This document shows positions 11,961-23,252 of a stretch of 64,000 bases of DNA, in pieces. Position 1 is the stretch's first letter; the number at the start of each line of letters is the position of its first letter. This DNA is from Ceratodon purpureus (taxonomy: Eukaryota > Streptophyta > Bryopsida > Pseudoditrichales > Ditrichaceae). The DNA lies in NCBI GenBank assembly GCA_014871385.1, contig CM026426.1:1685852-1749851 (forward strand). The letters run 5' to 3'. The notes below the pieces were generated by a model. The model saw nothing but the letters and a program-made list of their open reading frames with translations, was not told where the DNA came from and searched no databases. Both the position numbers and the translations under genes were made by a program.

Positions 11961-14941
11961 CAGACGGAAATGTATTTCAAAATGCCCGACGGCATAGATA
12001 AGATAATATCTTGGTATGAAGATGAGGGCATCCACTGGTACACTATTGGAGGCCAGCACACACACGAGGCTTGTCAAGACTTGGGAGAGAACAAACCACT
12101 TGAGTCTCCTATGCGGAAATACTTCCTCAACCACGATATAATCCCTGTATGGTCTAAAGACAAGGATACCTTCATTAAGGTCTCTAACGCATTGAACATC
12201 GAGGTGAAGGATAAGGTTGCCGAAGTAATCTATAGGTCCCTACTGGAGAAGATGCGCGCCAAGTGGAGCGAGAAGGGGAGGATTGACAAAAAAGCGGACT
12301 ACAACGCATAGAAGGTAAGTTACTGCTTCTTCTTTTTCTATTGTTCACTTGTAGTTTAAACTTGTTGGCGGCCCGCCGACGCTCATATGGCTTTCCATAT
12401 TGTAGAAGACAGATTGATTTATCAACTTCATTTCCTTTTTGCCTACAGGACTTCTCCAAGGAGTACCGCAGTCTCATCCTCGGTAAGACCCTTGCTGCGC
12501 AAACGTGGAAGCTGCCCTTAGTCTTTGTATCTGAGGAGCATACAACAAGTGGCAATTGGTCTTCAATGCCTGGGAGGAGGGGAGGATCATTGAGGAGGAT
12601 GGTTTGAAACTAGGATTTCCCAGAAAGCCAGCCCGCTGGGACATAACGTGGAACGACTTACTGTGTGTGATCGGTCTTCGAGACCACGAATGCAAGAGGC
12701 TGGCCAAGGAAATTTTTGACCTGAAAGTATACATCAAGGTCACTGGGAAGGAGCTAGTCCAACGGGATGGTATACCATTGCACGATTGGTGTTAACAAGT
12801 CAAATACAAGTATATTGTCAGGAACGAGCTCATGAACATTTACAGGGGCTTCGCACTCCGAAAACCTGGGAACGCGAAGTATATTGAGTGGAGCTTGAAT
12901 GATTGGAAATCCCTTCAAGCCGAGAAGGGTTTCAATGGAACAATGATTACCAATAAATTGGGCTGACTCGGAAGATAGTCCTGAGGGCAAGGAGTGGCTT
13001 CAGGGACAACATAGTGAGACAACACCAATACACGGACAACATCAGAAATATTCAAGGAAATAGTCCAAAAGTATTGGAAGGTGGATGTGGACCACTCGTT
13101 GCAGTCCGGAGTACAATTCGATGCCCAAATCGCTGAGGACCTAGAGGAAGTGTGCAAAGTTCTTGACATTCGCGGACCTTTCCCCTTTGACAAGGGGCAG
13201 AGTGAGATGTTTGTATTCTTTGGCTTTGACTAAGCGGGGAGGGAGATGTACATTCGACATAAGGGCATGTGCAAAGCCGCTGAGAGAATTCACCGTGAGG
13301 TGGTGGAGGTCTTTAAGGAGGATGAGTCACTAGAATCAACTAAGGTGTTAAAGCTTGTCACCCCCTCGCTATGGCTACTCGACGCTGACTCCAATCACCA
13401 ACTTCAAATCGTGTCAAGTTAGACGAATAGTTCGTGGAAGGTGCATACAATGCAATACCTTCCCGATAGTTCCGCTGGGTTCCAAAGAAGTTCTTTCATT
13501 GACTCAAGGCCCAATGTTTATGTGTCCCTTATGTATTGGAATCCAGTAACGGCCGGGGATACATGGAACACCTTCTCGGAATTTACTGGTTTGAAACGGC
13601 CGCTTCATCCATATGTGGACGAAGGAGAAGACGGTCAAGGGGAGGAATGGTCTGGCAGTGGGAACTGCCATGCTAGCTACTCTTACCTCCAGTCTCTTTT
13701 GGAGAAAGCGATGCAATCAGAGGACGTTCGGGTGATCAACGTCTAGGGAGGTGGGAACGTCACGGCCCTTGCTCTAGTAAGTCACTGTTGTCTCTCTCTT
13801 AGGTAGTTAGTTGTTTGCTCATGGATCGTCGGCGGGCAGCCGACGCTCACTGCATCCTTTGTGTTTCTACTGTACAACTGTTCCTTAACCATTTTGTCTT
13901 GTACTTCCGCAGAAAAACCATTTGATCGTGATAGAGATCGTGCGTACCGAGGAAGAGAGATACGACGCGCAATATCGGGTCAGGAGTATGACGTTCATTC
14001 TGGGCGTTTATAACGTGCCCTTAGAAGCTCCCGTCCATAACACGCATGGCGGGGCAGGCCCGACTGTCTCCTCCACTGCTAGAGCTACGATGGCCACTCT
14101 CACACCTACCGACTTGGCTGTGAATGGAGAGGAGGCCCATTTGATCGGGAAGGGTGGATCTATGGTTTCATAGAAGACTGCGGGGGTTCCGGCACTGAAC
14201 CTTCTAGACTCCAACAACGATGGCGACGAGCCACCAAACGAGCACGACCCAGACTTCGAAGCTAAAGCTCCCCTTCCAACTGGAGAAGTTGAGGTACAGG
14301 ACAGATACGATGAAGAGGTGGACTACGAACCAGAACCCGACGAGGTACCGCTGGAAGATTCGAATCCTCGTTACGTAAATCCACCACTGTCGCAAGTTGT
14401 AGGGGAGCAAAGAACAGACTCCCGTGGATTTGGTAATAACTCTCCTACCATACATGAGTAGGAGACTTCTACTACGGAGCCACCGGTTGAGTTAGACCAG
14501 GCTAGGCCTGTAAAAACGATGCAAGTTCCTCTATCATTGAGGCCTGAACAGGAGCTCGTTGTTCGTGTTGCACCAACTCAGGAGCCTGCAGTGAGCATTG
14601 AAGGGCAGGGGCCTCCTGCGCTAGTCGGCGGGCCGTTGACGGGAGACGAGCAAACTTCATCTAACCCCCCTGCCAAGTAAAAGAGGAAAGTAATGACAAT
14701 CGCATTTGTCAAGGATGGTGTGAAGGGCGCAACTCGGATGATTGGCCCAGCTGAGAACCCTCAAGGCAAGACACGCGTAGCAAAGAGAAATAAGACCGAT
14801 GATACGGCTCAGGCTTCTTCACTTTCGGGCAACATTTTCCGCGATTCCGGAGGGATTCAGGAAGGGGAAGAGTCATCTGGAAAGGGCAAACGGAAGGTTC
14901 CATCGAAAAAGACTTCATCCAAGAAGGGCACATCTGGGTAA
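11961..14941 (+). pseudogene. ParB-like / DNA methyltransferase-like gene of element A (decayed)
   Basis: The first visible exon starts after an AG acceptor at 11960 and encodes WYTIGGQHTHEACQDL (about 12030-12080), which resembles the ParB GxHR-type motif. Further exons start near 12448 and 13441. At about 13690-13776 the protein reads SLLEKAMQSEDVRVINV, a stop, then GGGNVTALAL. After an intron with GTAAGT and TTCCGCAG ends it resumes at 13915 with KNHLIVIEIVRTEEERYDAQ. This is the motif I and following strand of a beta-class amino-methyltransferase. The C-terminal part (to 14941) is acidic, then Lys-rich. Several stops and frame changes (near 12540, 12795, 12965, 13230, 13745, 14171 and 14459) show decay. 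The order of parts matches the better kept gene of MULE-2 at 44800-52929. Confidence 0.6.
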
Positions 14942-15245
14942 CAGCACCTGAGTCCAAAACATGTCAATGCTCCAAAGGGCGTGATGTCACCTCCGCGGGC
15001 ATTCATTAAGGGGCATAGGGCCAAGAAGACGAGGGGAGGTCAGTAAATCAACCAATGGCCAAGTCCATCTTTTAGTGTAGTGTTCCGGCGCTAGGATTGT
15101 GTTAGATGTTTGTAATGCCAAATTTTATATAAATCCTCGGTAAGTGCCAAGTTCTAGGCTTTCTCTTTCTATAAAAAATGTTGCTTGGATGTCTGCTGTC
15201 CGCCGACCGTCGTCCTAACCGTCACGTTTGTCTTCTGCTTCGTTT

Positions 15246-16028
15246 GCTGTCACTCCATAGTCCGCGGACAAGGAAGTCCAAGGAAAACTACGCGAAGACA
15301 GATCCAGTGCAGGTCTAGAGCAGGGTCCTCCACCTCTCAATGCAGATCACATAGCCCCAGAACAAGCTAGTATTCAGATACACGATTAAGTGTTGAAGTA
15401 CTTTCTGATTCTGGATATTAATGGCCTGCTTTTACTTCAGAGGAAGGTGGGCGCTCAATGGAATACTAGAGTTGGACCGTGTTTAGTGGAGTTCCTAGAG
15501 TTCTGCCTGGACAATTTCGAGGTGGTCTTTTGGAGCTGCGTTCAGGCAAAGAAGTTCAGATTACTGTGGACAGTGTTGCACCAGCGCTGTCCTCGTCTAG
15601 ATGCTGAAGTGTGCTACAAGTTCGACCAGAGTTTCTGCGAGACTTGCGTATATAAGGCTGGTAGGGAGTTTTATTCGAAGAGATTCCAAACCCTCTTTGA
15701 CCTCGATGACGGGCTGAAGGGGACGGGGGCGTCTTCAATTAACAGTCTCTTGGTGGATGATTCCCCATATAAGAACATCGCAAACACTTGTTGGAACGCT
15801 GTGCACCCTACATCATATGCCTTAGAGTCGAAGGAGTTGGAACATAAGGGGAACTATCTAGTGGAAGAATTGATTCCTTGGCTTACGCAATTGAAAGAAT
15901 CCAAACTTCCCGTGCCCGAGTACTACCAAAAACACTCCGAATTTGGTCAGCCTCGTCTGTTTCCGGGGGATGAAGCTTATAGTCTCTTCTCTCCACACAT
16001 CGACTGCCCTAAGCAAAAGAGGACATAG
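15246..16028 (+). pseudogene. NLI/FCP1-type HAD phosphatase-like domain, copy 1
   Basis: The core frame (15390-16028) has FLILDINGLLL (about 15402-15435), EFLEFCLDNFEVVFWS (about 15490-15537) and LLVDDSPYKNI (about 15748-15780). These are motif I, motif II and motif III of the NLI interacting factor-like branch of HAD phosphatases, which includes RNA polymerase II CTD phosphatases. In place of DxDx(T/V) it has DINGL: the nucleophile Asp is kept and the second Asp is Asn, as in a plant-specific group whose activity is unknown to me. An upstream in-frame stretch from about 15256 ends in TAA at 15387, just before the domain, so it is probably dead or needs a splice there. Likely captured from a host gene. 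Confidence 0.75.
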
Positions 16029-16288
16029 GACTAATAGAAAGTGGTTTTGATAACATGTACATGATTCAGTCGGCTGCCCGCCGATGGGATCTTCATGTAT
16101 GGAGAACTATACAGTAAATAAAGCTTTCCTCCTTTTAAGTATATGAAAACGGAATTTTGTGTCGAGACTGTGTATTCTGTCGTGGGTGTCTTATTGCATC
16201 TTCTATTGTACACCACAGTATGTGCGAATTGTAAGCACGTATTTGATCGCCGCTGTTTACTTGGAATTTGTCCTTCACTGTTCAAGAG

Positions 16289-17172
16289 TCACTGGAGGAT
16301 GACTCTGAAATTGAAGTTCACCAGCGACCTTCCCTTTTTAGTATGCTCTTGGAGCAGAACCCAACATCTCCTGATGGTGATGCTAACAAAGAAGAGTCTC
16401 TGGCAACAGAAGCCGAGAATGAAAGTGATGGTGAGGATGAGTACAACTATCCAGTCGGCGGTCCGCCGACGGCATCTGCAGCACATAGCTCCGGTCGGTG
16501 TGCTATGGCTTCCACCTTGTTTTTCAATACCAACACTGGAATTCCGCGCACCGGTTCTCTGCGCAATGATGCCGTCACTATCAGCACTGAAATTATCGCG
16601 CGTAATATTAAGGTACCTCTCCTACAATACTACCTTGTCCTAAACATTAAGGGATTGCTCATAGCGAAGCACCACGGGTATATCAGTACTGACCTGAAGA
16701 CGAAAATTCATATCCGGGCTAGACCTGGACTTCTTGCATTTCTGGAGTTCTGCTCAGCAAATTTTGAGGTAGTCTTCTGGTCCACAGTTTCTAAAAAAAA
16801 ACTTGATCGTCACTACTAGAAGCTGTTAGCCATTCATCCATTGCTCAAGAGAAATCAGAGACGCCTTCCAGGATACTAGTTTGATATCTCAACAAGAAAT
16901 AATTCTAGCGGAAATCGGGAGTACTTGTTGAAGCGCTTGGATAGACTTTTCTGCGACACTAGGCTAATGGCTCGATCAGGCGCGAGAGTTCGGAATACCC
17001 TATTGGTAGACAACCGCCTTATAGAAATGTACTGAATCATCCATTTAACGCTGTCCATCCTAATACCTCAACCCACCTCCGTTCCATATTTAACTAGGGT
17101 AGTAACACCTTTCCTTGCAGGACTTAAGTAGTCTGGGTTGGATGTCCAGGAGTATTGTAGGAGGAATTTTTG
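16289..17172 (+). pseudogene. NLI/FCP1-type HAD domain, copy 2 (decayed)
   Basis: A tandem, more decayed relative of copy 1. An acidic N-terminal stretch leads to YYLVLNIKGLLIAK (about 16622-16665) and FLEFCSANFEVVFWSTVS (about 16738-16790). Later frames hold LFCDTRLMARSG and a LLVDNR piece with a following NAVHPNT. Both Asp of motif I are gone (LNIKG), and there are stops at 16817 and further on and at least two frame changes. A perfect copy of the 17-base palindrome lies in its acidic part at 16454. Confidence 0.65.
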
Positions 17173-18402
17173 CGTGGGGTAACCACGTCTTTTTCCAGGG
17201 TCTCGCGAATACCAGAAGTGTAGGGAGGTTATTCCTTCTCATGCATGCGAGTTTGACGTGCCAAGCAATCTTGGATCTTGGTTTGTGAATTTACCTTGTC
17301 CTCCTGAGGCCCCTGGTAGTGACATCGTCGGCGGTTCGTCGACTGATTAGAGTATAATTTATCGGAAATAGTTTTTAATTAGCACATATGAAACACTACA
17401 TTCTTTAGTTAAATACGCTAAGACTATTTCCTTTCTCAACTTCCGTGTTCAGAATAAACAGGTTGAGATTTTTTTACTGTAACTTCTTTCAACGTGTTTT
17501 GGAATATAGGAACACGTAATACATAAATCTACGAAATAATGTTATTCGACAACGTTAATCACGAATTGATACCATAGTGCTTTGTTCCAATGCTTCAGCG
17601 AATTCAATTTCATACACTTTCACAGATCAGAATCTCATCTAATTTGTTTATGATAAAACACAAGTTCAACAAAATACTCTTGATATTACATAAAATCATT
17701 CAGGAATGAACTATCTCTTCGACAGGATTTGATTAAACCTGAAGTATTTAATATTTTTTCAACCTGTTGTGTAGTATAACCCAACGAATAATTTTAATTG
17801 TCATTTAATTGTGTAATCATGCATTGCTACTGAATGTCATTATGTCCAACAGAGAAAATGCAAATCTCTCATTACATTATTTTAATTAACTTGTAGTCGA
17901 TAATGAATCAGCCTAATTTGATTACCCAATTACTTATATCACTACCCTTAACTTATTCATACATAAATCACAGTGTATCGACCTGTACAGCACTCCAACT
18001 GGATATACTAAACTCATGCCAATGAACATACAATCCTACTATTACAATTCCAATTAAAAAATTAAAAATTTAACAGAAAAGAAATGCTCTCATCATAGGG
18101 GAATTACATCAGTTTCACTTGGACAAATAAAACTTGTTTTTTTGAAATCATAAAATGGTTAATGAAGGGTATTTATTTGTAAATTTACAGTTTGATTCTA
18201 GTTATTTGGTTATTTATTTCTATCTAGATTCGTCATCTCTGTTTTATTCAGTAACATTTACAGTCTAGTAAATCATCAAACCTGCAATGATAATCAAAAC
18301 ACAAGGAGTTGTTGTCATTGAAGTAATACCCATCGGTGCCCTACTGTATCATAAGATCATATTTTTTAAAATAAAACACAATTGTGATATGAATAACCAG
18401 AC

Positions 18403-21400
18403 CTACTCTGTGACTTTTCTTTTGCCTTTGTTTCGATTCTTTCTCCTTTCATTTGCTTGGGAAGTTTGTACGGTTGGTCGTACTGCTCTTCTTCGTTCCG
18501 CTAATTCAAAGCTCTGCAGTGCAATGGCATTCTCAGTGTCATTGAGCACTATTGCACCAGCGAGGTCTGGCTCTGTTGGAGGATTTGTAAATGTACTACT
18601 TGGTACCGCTCCTGCTGACTGTACAGTAGTAGTAATGAAAACATCGTCGTCCTCTTCAACTTTCCTCCTAGATCTGGCCTCCTTCCGTAATATCACTTTC
18701 CAATCAGTTCCAGGGGGGTGTAGGTCATCATCGGAAAAGAACACTTGCGTACATTGACTAGGGAAGACATAAGGATCTACCGACCTAGGTGTGTTGTGTC
18801 TAAAATTTACTGTTAGAAATCCATCTCCATCACGTACGTATGTACTGTTCCCGTGAGTGTCTGTACGTTTTTTCCATGTGCACGAGAAAACCACAATTGG
18901 AGTTTTTATATCACCATAGTTTATAAGGAGAATATCTTCCAAAATTCCGACGTAGTCCAATCCTGTACCAGCAGATTGATCGTTCGCCTCTAAGCACGCC
19001 ACCCCAGCGTCAAAATTAGTTAAGCTTCGGCCTACTTCGTCGTCCACTCTCCAATGATTTCCATACGCCTTCATTTTTGCATAGCGTTTACAAGTCATGG
19101 AGGGTGGATTTGAAAGTAATACAGTGTCCGCTTCATCGGCGACTTGCATGTCCAATTCCTGCGAGTGAATAGTTCGTTGCATCCAAATATCCACGGGGCC
19201 AACTTCGCCTCCACTGGATTCCCAGAGCTCTTCCCACTGCCTGTATCATTTAATGTACAAATGTTAGAAACTGACATACAACTGTGCCAGGGAACAGAGC
19301 CCCAGAAATTTTTAGCTTTTATATCGAAGACTAAATTAAATTAACCAATAAGCATATAGTTAAATAAAACTAAATAAACTTAATCATAGTCTAGGTTTCA
19401 CTTTTAAATAGAACAATTAAGACTTGGTTCAGATCTATTTGTGATATAAATGTGAAACCCTGTTCTCAAATTCAAGATGATTATTTGCTTAGCAGTGACA
19501 AGTATACATATGTCAAAATGGTTTTCAATGACTTATTTGTAGCTGAATAATCTAATTCGGTATTGATAAATATATATATACGTTTAGAATTTTCTTATTT
19601 CTTTAAAAAGGAATGTCTGTCAGTGCTGTCACTCAACAAATAAAAATAAAACTGAAAACAAATGAAAACGACGAAAAAGAAAACGGTGGAAGAATAAAAA
19701 AATAATACAAGAGGAACACAACAGATAAAAAATATATTCAAACCATAAGGACCTCAACGATGTCTGTTCTGTAACATGTAGTTGTTCACTTTTAAGTTGA
19801 TTATTAAAAACTAAATTTCAACTGGAGTTTGGATTAAGACTCACCAACAGAACTAAACAGAAAATAAGCGTACTAGTATTTTATGTTTTTAATACACCAC
19901 TTACAGTTACATACAGAGTTCACATTAACTTAACTTTTCAACGACTTCAAAGAAACAAGCCTTTACAGAATACAGTGCATCATAAAAAAACATCTTACTG
20001 TTTCTTATATGAGGGTGCAGAATCAATACCAGAGTATTAATTCAAAATCAAATGCATCAATACATTTAAGGGGTTTAAGATATGAAAACTCGAGTCACAG
20101 CACATGAAGTTAATTTTTCAAACATAAAATGAAACACTATTGAAATTTGAAGGTACCTGTAATATGGAGCTGTAAGTGTGTTATTTCGCAAAAAAAATTT
20201 GTGGATGGCATCCCTTTGTGATCTCGTTAGAATCAGGTCAGTATGACCTCCCTCTAATTCTTCGAATTCGGCACAGTCTTCTGGATCGGCGTCCCAAACG
20301 CGTCGTCTAACCACATCAAATCCATGCATGTAAGAGGTAGCGAACCCCATAGTCTCTTCCAATAAATACCCATGTGCAATAGAGGCCTCAGGGCGAGCGC
20401 GGTTTTTCACATGACTCTTAAGTGTCATCATTGTCCTTTCGATTGGATACATCCATCGTACCTGTGCTGGTCCCAAAATAATCAATTCCTCTACCAAGTG
20501 CATTGGCAGATGGGACATTATATCAGAAAATGTAGGTGGAAAAGTCATTTCCATAAGGCACATTGTAATGGCCACGTCTTCTCGCAAGTTTTCTTCATAC
20601 GCAGGATCCCAAACTTTGCAGCAAATTCGCCTAAACACTCGACAGGCTCTCATAATAGCCAATCTGGTATTCGGTTCCATTAAACCCCTTAAAGCCAATG
20701 GTAACAATGTTTGCATTAGAATATGATAGTCGTGGGATTTGAGTGCCCCAAATTTCTTCTCACGAATATGTTGACCGATCTCTGAACAATACCCAGATGG
20801 CACTTTCAACTTCTCTAGTCTTGTACAAAATATATCAAACTCTTCGGCGGTGAGAACATAATTCGCTTTTGGTTTCAGCATTCGGGAAGGGTTTCTTGGG
20901 TCCCTAGTCATCCACAAATGTGGCCTGATTCCTTCTCTCTGCATATCTCTCCTTACTCTCACACTATCCTTTTCTTTCCAACCACATATAGTTTTTAATA
21001 AATTTTCTGCAAAATTTTTCTCGCAGTGCATAATGTCCAATGTATTCCGAATTTCCAAGTGCTGCACATGAAACCGAGACATGCTAAAAAAATTCCATAA
21101 GTACACGTATGATATCTTTGCATTCATGTATCTAAATCATACAATGCTAAGAAACGAAGTATGTTTACGAAAAAAAAAGAAAAAAAATTATTATTTAACA
21201 TTAAATAAAATAAAAAAATAGAAAATAAGAAGTGAAGAAAGTGCATGCAAGACTCACCTCCCAATAAGGTAATTCAAAAAAAATGCTCCCCCTTTTGATC
21301 CCGTGTTTCTTAGAGGGGTCAACTGTGTTTTTATTTTGCTCTTCCTCTGAAACTTTTGTTCTTTTCCTTTTCCTCTTTAATGGTTCGTTCGTTGTGGTTA

Positions 21401-23252
21401 CTCCTTCTTGTCTTGCCCTTTTATTATTTAAGAACTCCTTATATTCTGTCAGAGCTGCTCGCTGCTGAGATGGGTTTTTGGCAATAGGGGCGTCTCGTGT
21501 TTCTGGCAGTCCGTCAAAGAACTTGTTGTATTCGTCTGATCTTATGTAATGATCATTTCTTACCCAGCGTCTGGCGTCTCTGTACGACATTTTTCTACTC
21601 TCGTACATGTACTTTCTCCTTAGTTGGTCACCACACGGTGGACACGCCGCATACCCTTGATGAGCGGCGCCCGCGACAGTTCCATACCCTGGAAAGTCAT
21701 GAGTGGTATACAGAACAGCTGCTCGTAGCTTGAATATACGTTCGCTTTCAGGCTTCAGTACATCATATGCAGGAACCCCTTCCCATAAATCCTTCAGCTC
21801 ATCAATTAAAGGCCTTATCCAAACATCAAAAAACTCAAACGGTACCTGTGCTTTTCCAGGAATGATCAAAGTTAACATTGTAAAAAATTTCTTGGTTATT
21901 AGCCAAGGAGGTAAGTTTAGGAAAGTCACTATCACAGGCCAAGCTGACCATGTGGACTTGTGGAGTTTGAAAGGACATATACCATCACAAGAAACTTGAA
22001 TGCGCACATCTCGCTCGTCCCTCTCAAATCCTTTAGTATCAAAAACTTGGGGATCGATATGGTCTAATTTTTTCCAAGCCCGAGAATCCGCAGGGTATCT
22101 GACTTTCCCGTCTTTGCTTGGATTTTCCATGTGCCATCGCATTAATTGTGATAGTGCCGGAATACGATAAAAACGTTGCAGTCTGGGGTTATAGGGAAAT
22201 GACGAAGTACCTTGAGCGGCCTTGTTCGATTGAACATGTCTTTGAACCTTGCAGCTTGACAATGTGGACAACAATCTAATTCTTTAGTATCTGCCCCGTC
22301 AAATAGTGTGCATCCATTTATGCAACCATCTATATTCTTGAAATCTAGTCCCAAACGCTTTGTTAATGTCTTCGCTTGATACAATGATCCTGGTAAGCAA
22401 TTATCAGGCGGTAATAGATTTTTCATTGTGGCAAATATATCATCCGCCGCCTTCTCCGTTATTCCCGAATGTGTGGCAACTAAGTTTACTAACATCACTG
22501 TTGCCCCAAGTTTTGTATGCCTTGAACCATCAAATAGTAGTTTCATTGCATCCTCTAATGCACGAGCATCTTTAATTCTTTCCTCTTCAATTTCGGATCT
22601 GTCTATATTAGCTCGGAAATAGTCTTGAGAATTTTGCCCAATGTCTGCTGTTTCAGACTGTGGCTCCACTACATTGGATGCTGACTCATCATGATGATGG
22701 GGGTTGAAATCATTATGTTGTGACCCATGCTCACTTTGTGCAAATTCAGGGGTATGATCTGTCTCATTTTGTGCACCAGTATTACTAGGTCCACCTTCAT
22801 CTCCAGCATTGTTTATTCCGATAATTCTGTCAGAGTCTTCCAATGCTGACATTGTGATTTCGTTGAGCCTTTCTTCTCTGTCAGCAATTTCTTGGACCTG
22901 TTGGAACATGTCTTGTACCATATTTCGCACTTGAACTCCCGAGTCTCGTTCTTGGTCATGTCGTGTAGCTGCAGCAACCTTTGCAGCAGCATCTGCTTCC
23001 CATTCGTCGTCAGATGAATCAGGTGCCTGAGGTCCTCTAGATGTTCTACAATCTGGTGATCTTCCCCATCGCAGTAGATGTCTTTCAATTTCCTCCAGTT
23101 TGAAAGGGGATCCAACTCCTCTATGTCGCTTACAAGGGCATGGAATTCTGATTAAACCATATAGAGATGCCCTCTCTTTGTCACGGATCCACAGTTTATT
23201 GTCACGTTCTCTAATCCGCCTTCTATCCGTGAGTGGTAATCTAATCGTCATC
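18403..23252 (-). CDS. CACTA transposase, tnpD/tnp2 type (one frameshift)
   Basis: Exons by eye: 23252-21258, 21061-20157 and 19240-18403. The first starts after an ATTGCAG acceptor and has the transposase-associated IRIPCPCKRHRG zinc motif. Then come the tnp2 core with KVRYPADSRAWKKLD, VSCDGICPFKLHKSTWSAWP (Asp at about 21985) and DFPGYGTVAG, then NTLDIMHCEKNFAENLL. A DUF4218 block follows (HLPMHLVEEL...VRWMYPIERTMM, about 20440-20520). The last exon carries the DUF4216 block with WKKRTDTHG and DPYVFPSQCTQVFF and a basic tail. The enzyme cuts and joins CACTA ends. One frame change lies near 22200, between LRHFP and YNPRLQRFYR; otherwise the frames stay open, so decay is recent or the break is a sequence error. 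Confidence 0.88.
19241..20156 (-). other. Large intron of the tnpD-like gene
   Basis: AT-rich, about 0.9 kb, bounded on the minus strand by a TTACAG/GTACCT donor and a GATACAG/GCAG acceptor. No gene seen inside. Confidence 0.6.

Larger units (their letters stand above)
10855..17343. repeat. Eight dispersed copies of a 17-base palindrome
   Basis: Consensus GTCGGCGGNCCGCCGAC: two 8-base arms around one free base. Copies start at 10855, 12364, 13828, 14624, 15191, 16069, 16454 (perfect) and 17327; the others have one or two mismatches. The central base varies (G, C, T). Three copies lie in introns (10855, 12364, 13828), two in coding stretches of low complexity (14624, 16454), and the rest in spacers. 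Two copies also share GCTCA just after the motif. The form suits a dimeric DNA-binding protein. Confidence 0.85.
9132..17393. mobile_element. Element A: unnamed DNA transposon or composite, partial
   Basis: I group these 8.3 kb as one element because all its genes share a dispersed 17-base palindrome (eight copies, 10855-17343) that I did not find elsewhere in the window. The genes are a DUF7869-like gene (minus), a ParB/methyltransferase-like gene (plus) and two NLI-type HAD domains (plus). The gypsy element cuts the left side and a CACTA element probably starts at 17394, so its own termini are not visible. All genes look decayed. Superfamily unknown. Confidence 0.55.

Noticed and set aside
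15251-15265. GTCCGCGGAC as a ninth copy of the element A palindrome
   Set aside because: It is a shorter, different palindrome and matches the 17-base consensus poorly.
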